Source of the DNA: Gemmataceae bacterium | GTDB taxonomy: Bacteria > Planctomycetota > Planctomycetia > Gemmatales > Gemmataceae | Length of the DNA: 52,418 nt | Assembly (NCBI GenBank): GCA_028288765.1 | Contig: JAQGHQ010000402.1 | Coordinates: forward strand, 1 to 52,418 | Reading direction: 5' to 3' | Shown here: positions 24,418 through 32,745 of the stretch, piece after piece | Numbering within the stretch: the stretch's first letter is position 1 | How the letters are laid out: every line of letters starts with the position of its first letter | Notes under the pieces: generated by a model | What the model was told of the DNA's origin: nothing | The model's input: only the letters and a program-made list of their open reading frames with translations | The model's database searches: none | Made by a program: the position numbers and the translations under genes

Positions 24418-27018
24418 ATGACTGCCGCGCACCCGATCCGCTCGAAGCCCGAACTCCTCGCCCCCGCCGGGGACTGGGAGTCTCTCCGGGCCGCCGTCGC
24501 CAACGGGGCCGACGCCGTCTACTTCGGGCTGTCGAACTTCAACGCCCGGGCCCGGGCCACCAATTTCACCCCGGACGAACTTCCGGAAGTGATGCGGTTT
24601 CTGCACGCCCGGAACGTCCGCGGGTTCGTCACCCTCAACACGCTCATCTTCTCCGACGAACTCCCGGCGGTCGCCGACTTCGTGACGGTGGCGGCCGGCG
24701 CGGGCGTCGACGCGGTCATCGTCCAGGACCTCGGCCTCGTCAGGCTCATCCGCCAGCTCGCCCCGACGCTCCCGGTCCATGCGTCCACCCAGATGGCGCT
24801 CACCGAGCCGCGGGGCATTGATTTCGTGACCCGGCTCGGGGTGGAGCGGGTGGTGCTGGCCCGGGAACTGTCGCTCGACGACATCCGGAAGGTGACCGGG
24901 CGGGTGAGTACGCCCGTGGAGGTGTTCGTCCACGGGGCGCTGTGCGTGGCGTACAGCGGGCAGTGTCTGACGAGCGAAGCCCTCGGCGGACGGAGTGCGA
25001 ACCGCGGGCAGTGCGCCCAGGCATGCCGGCTACCTTACGAGATGATCGTGGACGGCCGGAAGCGGGACCTCGGCGACCGGGCGTATCTGCTCAGCCCGCA
25101 AGACCTCGCGGCCTACGACCTGATCGACCCGCTCGTTGCCGCCGGGGTAATCTCGTTCAAGATCGAGGGCCGGCTGAAGGGCGGCCCGTACGTCGCGGCG
25201 ACGACCCGCACCTACCGCACCGCCATCGACGCCGCGACCGCGGGGCGCGACTTCGCCCTCTCCCGGCGCGAGGAACTCGACCTCGCCCAGACGTTCAGCC
25301 GGGGGTTCACGCCGGGCTTTCTGGAAGGGGTGAACCACCAGGCACTCGTCCGCGGGCGGTTCCCGAAGAGCCGGGGGGTGCGGGTCGGAAAGGTCGTGGG
25401 GTTCACGAAACACGGGGTGAAGGTCGAACTCGCCGAGCGCCTGCCGCCCGACGAACTGATCAAGCCCGGCGACGGGGTCGTCTTCGACCTCGGCCGGCCG
25501 GAGGACAAGGAACCCGGCGGGCGGGTCTGGCGGGCCGAGCTGATCAAGTCCGCCGGGCGGCCGGGCGACGCCGACCCGGTGATCGTCGGGCTCGGGTTCG
25601 AGCCCGGGTCGGTCGACCTGTCCATCATCCCTATCGCCTGCGATGTGTGGAAGACGGACGACCCCGCCCTGCGGAAGCAGCTCGAACAGACGTACTCGCA
25701 GGACCGGCCGGCCCGCCGGGCGATTCTTGCCGCTTGCATCTCCGGAGCGGCCGGTTCGTCTCTCTCACTCACCCTGACCGACGAGGACGGTCGCTCGGCG
25801 GCCGCGACCTGGCCGGGGCCGCTGGAACTGGCCCGGAAGCGGCCCACGACTCCCGACGAAATCCGCGACCAGCTCACCCGGCTAGGCGACACCCCGTTCG
25901 AACTGGGAGAACTGGCGGTCGATCTGACGGACCCGGTCATGATCCCAAGGTCGGTGCTGAACGACCTCCGGCGGCAGGCCGTGGCGGAACTGGTCGAACG
26001 GGTGACCGAGCTGAGGAAGCATGCGATCGCGGATCCGGACGCACTGGGAAAGCTCCGTTCGTCCTTGGCGAGCGGGGGGTGTGAGCCCCCCGAGTCGGGG
26101 CTTTGCAACCCGGCGGGTCAGACATCAACTCGGGAGGCTCATGCCCCCCGCTCGCCGGGCTTGACCGTTCTCGTCCGCAACCTCGACCAGCTCGACGCGG
26201 TTCTCGCGTGGTCGCCGCCGGACGGGCTTCCGCGGCCGGCCGCGGTCTATTGCGACTTCGAGGACCTCCGCCGGTACAAGGATGCGGTGCCCCGGGCGAG
26301 GGCGGCCGGGGTGCCGGTCGGGCTCGCCACGCTCCGGATTCTCAAGCCCGGCGAGGACGGGTTTCAAGCCCCGGTCGCACGGGCCGAGCCCGATATCGTG
26401 CTGGTCCGCAACCTCACCTCACTTGCGTTCTTCAAGGACCAGCTGCCGCGCGCCGAGCTGGTCGGCGACTTCAGCCTGAACGTCGCGAACGAACTCACCG
26501 CGGACCTGTTCATCCGGGCGGGGCTGTCCCGACTCGTCCCCAGCTACGACCTGAACTGGGAGCAGCTCGTCTCGCTCGTGCGGCGGTCGGACCCGCTGTG
26601 GTTCGAGCCGGTGGTCCACCAGCACATGCCGATGTTTCACATGGAACACTGTGTGTTCGCGGCGTTCCTCTCGGCCGGGAAGGACTTCCGCGACTGCGGC
26701 CGGCCGTGCGATGTCCATCAAGTCGACCTGCGGGACCGGGTCGGGGCGAACTTCCCCGTCCACCCGGACACGGGCTGCCGGAACACCGTTTTCAACAGCG
26801 TGCCGCAGTCGGCGGCGGAGTACGTCGGGCGGATGCGGGAGTTGGGACTGCGGACGTTCCGAGTCGACTTGCTGCGCGAGACGTCTGAGCAGATCGGGCC
26901 GCTACTGGACCGGTACGCGCGGGTGATCGCCGGGCGGGACGACGGGCACGCGGTGTGGCGGGAACTGCGGGCACTCAATCAGCTCGGCGTTACCCGGGGG
27001 ACGTTGCAATTGGTGTAG
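24418..27018 (+). CDS. U32 family peptidase / RlhA-like protein with DUF3656
   Basis: An 866-residue U32-family protein. Family members hydroxylate rRNA or tRNA nucleotides (RlhA, TrhP) rather than act as proteases. Signature pieces: LLAPAGDWESLRAAVANGADAVYFG, CVAYSGQC with NRGQCAQACRLPY (the cysteine motif for an Fe-S cluster), FKIEGRLKGGPYV, and in the C-terminal repeat HCVFAAFLSAGKDFRDCGRPC. The length fits the long DUF3656-containing group. Oddity: residues about 551-580 (between KLRSSLAS and SPGLTVLVRN) are encoded by an inverted repeat inserted in frame. The 3' end overlaps the convergent next gene by 40 bp. Confidence 0.88.
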   Translation: MTAAHPIRSKPELLAPAGDWESLRAAVANGADAVYFGLSNFNARARATNFTPDELPEVMRFLHARNVRGFVTLNTLIFSDELPAVADFVTVAAGAGVDAVIVQDLGLVRLIRQLAPTLPVHASTQMALTEPRGIDFVTRLGVERVVLARELSLDDIRKVTGRVSTPVEVFVHGALCVAYSGQCLTSEALGGRSANRGQCAQACRLPYEMIVDGRKRDLGDRAYLLSPQDLAAYDLIDPLVAAGVISFKIEGRLKGGPYVAATTRTYRTAIDAATAGRDFALSRREELDLAQTFSRGFTPGFLEGVNHQALVRGRFPKSRGVRVGKVVGFTKHGVKVELAERLPPDELIKPGDGVVFDLGRPEDKEPGGRVWRAELIKSAGRPGDADPVIVGLGFEPGSVDLSIIPIACDVWKTDDPALRKQLEQTYSQDRPARRAILAACISGAAGSSLSLTLTDEDGRSAAATWPGPLELARKRPTTPDEIRDQLTRLGDTPFELGELAVDLTDPVMIPRSVLNDLRRQAVAELVERVTELRKHAIADPDALGKLRSSLASGGCEPPESGLCNPAGQTSTREAHAPRSPGLTVLVRNLDQLDAVLAWSPPDGLPRPAAVYCDFEDLRRYKDAVPRARAAGVPVGLATLRILKPGEDGFQAPVARAEPDIVLVRNLTSLAFFKDQLPRAELVGDFSLNVANELTADLFIRAGLSRLVPSYDLNWEQLVSLVRRSDPLWFEPVVHQHMPMFHMEHCVFAAFLSAGKDFRDCGRPCDVHQVDLRDRVGANFPVHPDTGCRNTVFNSVPQSAAEYVGRMRELGLRTFRVDLLRETSEQIGPLLDRYARVIAGRDDGHAVWRELRALNQLGVTRGTLQLV
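26067..26156. repeat. inverted repeat inserted in frame in the U32 gene
   Basis: Left arm 26067-26095 and right arm 26128-26156 are complementary over 29 bp with three mismatches. Each reads GGCGAGCGGGGGG, then (C/T)(A/G)TGAGCC, then a C-run and CGAGT. The spacer is 32 bp. The translated segment (GGCEPPESG..., ...TREAHAPRS) has no counterpart in the family and sits in a linker between two domains. The arm sequence is shared with 10215-10240. Confidence 0.85.
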
Positions 27019-27350
27019 GAGTCACGTCTCGGCTGCTGGACCAACAAGCGGGACCGACCATCGGGGTCGCACTCGCCTTCCTCCCGGTACTCCTCGACCG
27101 CGCGCCTCCAGTCTTCGAAGAGCGGGTGGTTCTTGAGGGAGCCGACCAGCGGGGCGTACGGATGTGCGGTGTCGGGTACGGCGATCGCCGTCAGCCGCGT
27201 CCCGGCCGCCACCCGGGCCGTGGCGACTTCGAGGAGCCGCTGCACCGCCTCCTCGGCGGTCGCCCCCTCCGCCGCCCAGTCGAACGGCGACCCGGTGCGG
27301 GCGAGGTACCCATTCCCCTGGATCGGCTCGATCAAAACCGGAATCTCCAT
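26979..27350 (-). CDS. HicB-like small protein
   Basis: A 123-residue cytoplasmic protein. The first 55 residues (IPVLIEPIQGNGYLART, then AAEGATAEEAVQRLLEVATARV) match the HicB-type pattern of a partially degraded RNase-H fold, a two-strand hairpin followed by a helix. The rest is helical and acidic (EDWRRAVEEYREE). No HicA-like toxin is adjacent, so it may be an orphan. Its last 40 bp overlap the 3' end of the U32 gene on the other strand. An earlier stop or longer start cannot be excluded. Confidence 0.65.
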   Translation of the reverse strand: MEIPVLIEPIQGNGYLARTGSPFDWAAEGATAEEAVQRLLEVATARVAAGTRLTAIAVPDTAHPYAPLVGSLKNHPLFEDWRRAVEEYREEGECDPDGRSRLLVQQPRRDSYTNCNVPRVTPS

Positions 27351-27496
27351 GTCCGCCCCCGTTGGTTCGCCCTCATCATACCCTCACCCCCGACCCTTGA
27401 AAACGCCCGCCCACTTCGGATCCTGACTCCGTTCCCCCGACCCACGTATTCTGCCGTGCCGCCCCGGTCGGGGTTTTCGGAAAGGCGTGCTAACAC

Positions 27497-28849
27497 ATGG
27501 CGAATTCTACCTCCCGCCGCAAGCTGGCGATCGTCGTCGGCGGCGGGCCGGCCCCGGGGATCAACGGGGTGATAAGTTCGGTCACGATCGAGGCGATCAA
27601 CCAGGGGTTCGAGGTCTTCGGCGTCCGCGACGGGTTCAAGTACCTCGTCGCCGGGATCAACCCCGACGACCCGACCCAGGTACGGCACCTGACCATCCCG
27701 GACGTGGCCCCGCACTACCAGCGGGGCGGGTCGATCCTCGGGACCAGCCGGACCAACCCGACGAAGAAGGACGAGGACATGAAGATGGTCCTCGCCGGGC
27801 TGGAGAAGCTCGGGACCGAGTACCTGGTCACGATCGGCGGGGACGACACCGCGTTCAGCGGGAGCCAGGTGTACGCCCGGGCCGGCGGGAAGATCCGGGT
27901 GGCCCACGTCCCCAAGACGATCGACAACGACCTCCCGCTCCCCCCGGGCATCCCGACGTTCGGGTTCGAGACCGCCCGGCACATCGGGGTCGAGCTGGCC
28001 CGGAACATCAAGGAGGATGCCCGGACCACGACCCGCTGGTACATCCTGGTGAGCATGGGCCGGGCGGCCGGGCACCTGGCCCTCGGGATCGGGAAGGCGT
28101 CGGCCGCCACCGTCACCGTGATCGCCGAGGAACTCCGCGGGAAGAAGGTCAACCTGGACCTGATCGCCGACCTGATCATCGGGTCGATGATCAAGCGGAA
28201 GGCCCAGGGGAAGGGGTACGGGGTGGTGGTGCTGGCCGAGGGGTTGCTGGAGGCGATCGGGGCGGACGCGCTCAAGGCCGACCTGGGCGACCGGATGAAC
28301 ATGTACGGGACGATCGAGGAGGACGACTTCGGGCACCTCCGGCTCGGGGAGATCGAGTTCGGCCGGATGATCAGGCACCGGGTCGCGCAGCGGCTGGAAG
28401 ACATCTCCGAGGCCGCCCGGGTGAAGGCCGGGAAGACGGCGAAGGAGTGGAAGAACCCGCTGAAGTCCACCATGATCGACAAGGACCTGGGGTACGAGCT
28501 GCGGTGCGCGGACCCGGTCCCGTTCGACGCCGAGTACACCCGGAACCTCGGGTACGGGGCGGTCAAGTTCCTGATGTCGGAGGAGGCCGACCGGGTCGGG
28601 GCGGTGATCAGTTTCGTGGGTGAGAAGCTCGTCCCGCGGCCGTTCCAGGAGATGATCGACCCCAAAACGAAGAAGATGCGGCCCCGGCTGGTGGACGTGG
28701 AGAGCCAGTCGTTCGAGTGCGCCCGCCGGTACATGATCCGGCTCGAGCCGGGCGACTTCACGAAGCCGGAGTCGCTCGGGAAGCTCGCCGACGCGGCCAG
28801 GATGACCCCCGAGGAGTTCCGCACGCGGTTCGAATACCTTGTGCGGTGA
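27497..28849 (+). CDS. pfp: 6-phosphofructokinase, probably PPi-dependent
   Basis: Phosphorylates fructose-6-phosphate in glycolysis. The 450-residue protein has the PFK landmarks GGGPAPGING (residues 15-24), the phosphoryl-donor motif GGDDTAFSG (near 115) and PKTIDNDL (near 138), then SMGRAAGHLALG and VLAEGLLE. GGDDT with Asp in the second variable position, and Lys in PKTIDND, are the residues that mark pyrophosphate-dependent enzymes; ATP enzymes have Gly at both sites. It would therefore be reversible. The stop codon lies within a tandem 7-nt repeat and a strong terminator follows. Confidence 0.9.
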   Translation: MANSTSRRKLAIVVGGGPAPGINGVISSVTIEAINQGFEVFGVRDGFKYLVAGINPDDPTQVRHLTIPDVAPHYQRGGSILGTSRTNPTKKDEDMKMVLAGLEKLGTEYLVTIGGDDTAFSGSQVYARAGGKIRVAHVPKTIDNDLPLPPGIPTFGFETARHIGVELARNIKEDARTTTRWYILVSMGRAAGHLALGIGKASAATVTVIAEELRGKKVNLDLIADLIIGSMIKRKAQGKGYGVVVLAEGLLEAIGADALKADLGDRMNMYGTIEEDDFGHLRLGEIEFGRMIRHRVAQRLEDISEAARVKAGKTAKEWKNPLKSTMIDKDLGYELRCADPVPFDAEYTRNLGYGAVKFLMSEEADRVGAVISFVGEKLVPRPFQEMIDPKTKKMRPRLVDVESQSFECARRYMIRLEPGDFTKPESLGKLADAARMTPEEFRTRFEYLVR

Positions 28850-28961
28850 GCGGTGAGCGGTGAGCGGTGGACAGTTGGAATAGCCCCAAAGCCTATTGGC
28901 CCCGGCAAACTGCCGGGGCTTTTTTTCTGCCCTCTGCCCTCTGCCCTCTGCCCACCGCCCC
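28843..28961. repeat. heptamer arrays flanking the pfp terminator
   Basis: Four 7-nt units, GCGGTGA three times then GCGGTGG (28843-28870), include the pfp stop codon. Across the terminator, four units of TCTGCCC (28926-28953) follow, then ACCGCCCC. The inner edges GCGGTGGACAG and the complement of CTGCCCACCGC pair with one mismatch, so the whole is an inverted repeat whose arms have been expanded by different heptamers. Confidence 0.8.
28899..28926 (+). terminator. intrinsic terminator of pfp
   Basis: A perfect 9-bp stem GCCCCGGCA/TGCCGGGGC with a 3-nt loop is followed immediately by seven T residues: the most classical terminator in the window. It stands 50 bp after the pfp stop. Confidence 0.95.
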
Positions 28962-29065
28962 CTCTCTGGCGACACGGGAATAAATCCGTCCGGGTCGGGA
29001 TCACATTTAATAGCACGGCGCAACACGTCGCGAGCCGCCCCCGACGGGTCTACCGAGGAATTTCC

Positions 29066-29551
29066 ATGTGGTACGGCTATTTGGCCGATCTGGTGGTGTT
29101 CGTCCACGTCCTGTACGTCGGGTACGTGTTAGTCGGGCAATTGGCGATCATCGTCGCCGCCCCGTTCCGGTGGGAGTGGGGCCGCAACCCGTGGTTCCGG
29201 TTCTCCCACCTGCTCGCGATCGCGATCGTTGCCTACGAGGCCCTTAACGACATCCGCTGCCCGATCACGGTGTGGGAAGAACAGCTCCGCACACTGGGCG
29301 GGCAGGACATGAACGCCGGCCAGTCGTTCATGGGCCGGCTGTTCCACGACATCCTGTTTATCCCCGACCTGCCGGAGATCTTCTTCAACACCTTGCACGT
29401 GGCGATGTTCGTACTCGTCGTTCAGGGGTTGGTGATGTACCCGCCGCGGCTGTGGCGGCGGCGCCCGCCGGCCACGGGGACTTTGGCCAGTCCCGCACCC
29501 TCCTCGGGGCGCTCGACCCACCAGGCTCCCATCCCGGCGATCGTCGCGTAA
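29066..29551 (+). CDS. DUF2784 membrane protein
   Basis: A 161-residue membrane protein resembling DUF2784: the N-terminus LADLVVFVHVLYVGYVLVGQ is the family motif. Four hydrophobic segments lie at about 4-34, 45-62, 90-105 and 112-132. The ATG at 29066 has GAGGAA 5 nt upstream. The C-terminal tail is Arg/Pro-rich and cytoplasmic. Function unknown. It is convergent with the metallophosphoesterase gene 10 bp away. Confidence 0.82.
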   Translation: MWYGYLADLVVFVHVLYVGYVLVGQLAIIVAAPFRWEWGRNPWFRFSHLLAIAIVAYEALNDIRCPITVWEEQLRTLGGQDMNAGQSFMGRLFHDILFIPDLPEIFFNTLHVAMFVLVVQGLVMYPPRLWRRRPPATGTLASPAPSSGRSTHQAPIPAIVA

Positions 29552-29561
29552 CCGACGGACC

Positions 29562-30449
29562 TCACGCCACCTGCTCACCCGCCGTCCCGAACTCCGTCGC
29601 GGTGACCGCTCCGTCGGGCCAGTCGAACCGCAACAGCCGCTTGAAGTGGTAGTCCCCGCCGACGTTGTACCCGCGGGTCGCGCCGAACGTCGCCGCCCGT
29701 GCGTAATGAGTATGCCCGCAGAACGCGAGCGGCACACGGTCCCCGAACTCGGCCAACAGCTGTTCTACCCCCACATTCCCGGAGAATGCCTCCCACAGCA
29801 ATCCGTCCAGGTCGAGCGGCTCGTTCTTCGGATAGTTCAGCCCGCGGAACGGCGGGTGGTGCGTCACCAGGACGGCCGCCGGCACCCACCGCAGGACCTG
29901 CCGCAGGTGACCCCCGAGGGTCGTCACCGCCTCGCGGGCGAACCCGGGGTCGTCGAACTCCCATCGGACGAAGTTCGCGTCGTTGTGCCGCCCGCGGGTG
30001 AACCGCTTCGTCCGCAGCCGGTCCTGCCAGTCGTCCGCCACCACCGGGATGCGGTCGGCCGCCCACGAGTAGTCGTACCAGTTCATCGACCCGACGAGGG
30101 CCAGCCCCACGTCGGGGAGCACGAGCGGGTCGGCGTCGAGGTAGTGGAAACCGTGCGCGGCAGCGACCCGGGGGAGGTAATCCCGGTATACGGCCAGCGA
30201 GTCCCCGCGGGGGTCATCGGGCCGTACCCAGATGTCGTGGTTCCCGGGGACGAGGGCCTTCTGACACGGGAGGTCGGCGAACATGCCGAGGCACCGGTCG
30301 AAGTCCTCCCCGGCCCCGACGTCCCCGGCGAGGAGCAAGAGGTCCGGGGGGTTGGCGTATAACTCGGCGGCGAGCGCCAGGGTCGCGTCCGCCCCGTCCT
30401 GATGGCGGGGACCGTAGTGCAGGTCGGCGGTGACGGCGACGCGGAACAT
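29562..30449 (-). CDS. calcineurin-like metallophosphoesterase
   Basis: A 295-residue phosphoesterase with the complete set of metal-binding blocks: VTADLHYG (residues 5-12), LLAGDVGAGEDFD, VPGNHDIW, VTHHPPFRG and CGHTHYARAA. Two divalent metals are therefore expected. There is no signal peptide, so it is cytoplasmic. The closest named relatives would be generic metallophosphoesterases; the substrate cannot be told. The start is the ATG at 30449, which puts the DxH motif at the usual position. Confidence 0.88.
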   Translation of the reverse strand: MFRVAVTADLHYGPRHQDGADATLALAAELYANPPDLLLLAGDVGAGEDFDRCLGMFADLPCQKALVPGNHDIWVRPDDPRGDSLAVYRDYLPRVAAAHGFHYLDADPLVLPDVGLALVGSMNWYDYSWAADRIPVVADDWQDRLRTKRFTRGRHNDANFVRWEFDDPGFAREAVTTLGGHLRQVLRWVPAAVLVTHHPPFRGLNYPKNEPLDLDGLLWEAFSGNVGVEQLLAEFGDRVPLAFCGHTHYARAATFGATRGYNVGGDYHFKRLLRFDWPDGAVTATEFGTAGEQVA

Positions 30450-30582
30450 GGCGAGTCGACAAGGGGACGGGCGGCGAAACAACCGAAGTTCCGCACCACC
30501 CTATTTTACCCGCGCGATCGGCCAGTTCGGTTGACACAACCGCCCGATCTTATCAGCTACCCCCGCCGTCGGTACCGCTTAT

Positions 30583-32577
30583 TCAGCCTTTGCCGTCCAG
30601 GATGGGGAGACGGAACTCGGCCTTCCCGATCCGCACGTCTTCCCTCCCGACCGAGACCACGCCCACCGCCAGCCCGACCGGCGCCTCCCACGGGATGACG
30701 AGGTCGAACGTCAGCCGGTGCGGCTGACCCCGCCAGGAAAATGACGCCAGCGGGTTCGTGACCGCCGCGTGGGCAACCGCGAGATGGACGGCGAGCCGGG
30801 CCCCGCGGACGACTTCCAGGGAAAGCGCCCCGGTCGCGAGCAGCGCGGCCTCATGCTGGAACGCCCGGGCAAGGGTCCCGACGCTCTCCGCGGCGGACGG
30901 CGGGTACAGGTACACGGTCAGCTGCGGGGTATGGCCGTGGGCGACCGACAGGGGACCGAACACGCTGACCTGGACAGCATCGGTCGGGGTCTGCCAGAAC
31001 AGGACCTTCTGCTTCACCTTCTTCCACAGGACGGACCCGGACGGGCTCTGGTCGGCGGGAGCAGCCTGCGAGTTCGGGGAGTCGGGCTCCGGTGGCGGCG
31101 GTGGCGGGGTGGGGGGGGCGTGGATGAGGGGGATCGCCGGAAGGACGGGTAGGGAAGGGAGGTTCCTCGCCGCGTGGAGCGGGTCGAGGAGCCGAGACGT
31201 CCTCCGGGCCGGGACGTTGGGCAGCTGGGTGTCCGCCGCCTGGGGGGTAGCCACGAGCCCATCCGGGGGCTCGGAGAGCGGGGATTCGGAGAGCAGGCCT
31301 GGATCCCCGGCCGAGTCCCGCGATGCCGGAGTCGCCGGGGGGCGGACCGCTACGGGTTCGTCGACGGTCGTGGGGTGGGGTTCCAGCTCGGGGATAGGGA
31401 GGTCGAATCGGATCGACGCATCGGAATCGTCCCGTTCCGGGAGGCGGGTTCGGGCCGGACCAGACGACCCCCAGGAAATCACCCCGCCCTGTTTCGACAG
31501 TTCGGCCCGCCCGCCCGAATGGCCCGTTGCGGCCGGCGGGGCAACGGCCGCAACGTCCTCAGCCGGGTCTGGCGGGGCCGGGTGGCCGGCCAGGTCGGCA
31601 AAGGCTTCCCGCACCTCGTCCATCCCGCTGAACCGGTCGGCCGGGTCGGGCCGGAGCAGCCGGTCGATCACCGCCGCGAGCCCGGCCGGGACCGACGGAT
31701 TTTCCTCCGCGACGGACGGCACCCCGGCCAGGGGCGGTGGGCGGCCGGTCAGGGCGAAGTACCCGACCGCCCCGAGGGCGTACTGGTCCGCGGCCGGGGT
31801 CGGGCGGGTCGGATCGGCGAGCCATTCCGGGGCGGCGTACCCGAGGACCCCGGCGACCGAGACCGCCGACGAGAGCGTGTCGAAGAGCGACTCCCCCGCG
31901 GCGAGGTTCCGGGCGAGTAGGGTTCCGGCCCCGAGCTCGAGGAGATGGGGGGAGTTGTCGGCCCCGAGGGCGACCGCGTCAGGAGTGAGCAGACCGTGGA
32001 CCACCTGCCGGGTGTGGCACGCGGCGAGCGCGGCGGCGAGCCGGCCGAGAAGGCTCACCGCCTCGGCCGGCAGGATCGGGCCAGCGATCCGGACCAGGTC
32101 GGTCAATAGCTCGCCGTGGGTCAGCTGCCAGACGAGGTAGTGATACCCGTTCGCCGAGTCGGCGTCGACGAGTGGGGCGACTGCCGGGTGGCGGGGAAGG
32201 GAGCTCTGCGCGCGGACCAGCTGTTTCGCCTGCCGGGCCTGCCACAGGCTGCGGAGTGGGAGGACCCGGACGACGAACTCCCCGCCCCCCTTCTCCGCAC
32301 GAAAAACCGGGCCGAGGGGGCCCCGGCGGAGCGGGCCGGTCAGCCGGTACGGGCCGAGCGCCAGGGTCCGGGTCTCGCCGGCCAGCGCCCGGTCGGCCTG
32401 GAACGGGGTGAGAGCCCCGCGGGTGACCAGGAACTCGGCGAGTGCGACCGGGCCGCCGCCGGGGAAGTCGGCCAGCAGGTCGGACAGCCGATCCGGGGGG
32501 AGGATCCGGAACCGGGCCAACTCGTCGGCCAGGGCAGCGGCGTCCACAATGTTCGCGGCGAGCGGGGTGGACATCAT
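30583..32577 (-). CDS. pseudokinase with C-terminal beta-rich domain
   Basis: A 664-residue protein related to bacterial serine/threonine kinases. An N-terminal helical segment (LARFRILPPDRLSDLLADFPGG-like, then PFQADRALAGE) is typical of planctomycete kinases. The kinase-like domain runs about residues 75-335, but GEFVVRVLPL has Arg for the catalytic Lys, the HRD loop reads VVHGLLTPDAV, and DFG is replaced by ELGAG. It should not catalyse phosphorylation. A Pro/Ser-rich linker leads to a C-terminal domain (VQVSVFGPLSVAHG..., about 525-664) with many strands and no membrane helix. It is divergent from a lipoprotein gene. Confidence 0.8.
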   Translation of the reverse strand: MMSTPLAANIVDAAALADELARFRILPPDRLSDLLADFPGGGPVALAEFLVTRGALTPFQADRALAGETRTLALGPYRLTGPLRRGPLGPVFRAEKGGGEFVVRVLPLRSLWQARQAKQLVRAQSSLPRHPAVAPLVDADSANGYHYLVWQLTHGELLTDLVRIAGPILPAEAVSLLGRLAAALAACHTRQVVHGLLTPDAVALGADNSPHLLELGAGTLLARNLAAGESLFDTLSSAVSVAGVLGYAAPEWLADPTRPTPAADQYALGAVGYFALTGRPPPLAGVPSVAEENPSVPAGLAAVIDRLLRPDPADRFSGMDEVREAFADLAGHPAPPDPAEDVAAVAPPAATGHSGGRAELSKQGGVISWGSSGPARTRLPERDDSDASIRFDLPIPELEPHPTTVDEPVAVRPPATPASRDSAGDPGLLSESPLSEPPDGLVATPQAADTQLPNVPARRTSRLLDPLHAARNLPSLPVLPAIPLIHAPPTPPPPPPEPDSPNSQAAPADQSPSGSVLWKKVKQKVLFWQTPTDAVQVSVFGPLSVAHGHTPQLTVYLYPPSAAESVGTLARAFQHEAALLATGALSLEVVRGARLAVHLAVAHAAVTNPLASFSWRGQPHRLTFDLVIPWEAPVGLAVGVVSVGREDVRIGKAEFRLPILDGKG

Positions 32578-32745
32578 GGCTCGTCGGCCGGCCCGGCGGG
32601 CCGTGTTCCGGTGGGAACGTGAGCGATCAATTCTGACTATAGAACACGTTCTTTGGACCGGCGAGGGGTGGGCTTGACCCCGCCGGCCCCGCCGGCTATC
32701 CACCTGCCGCTCATCCGAATACGAGACCAGGGAAGGTCGGGACCG

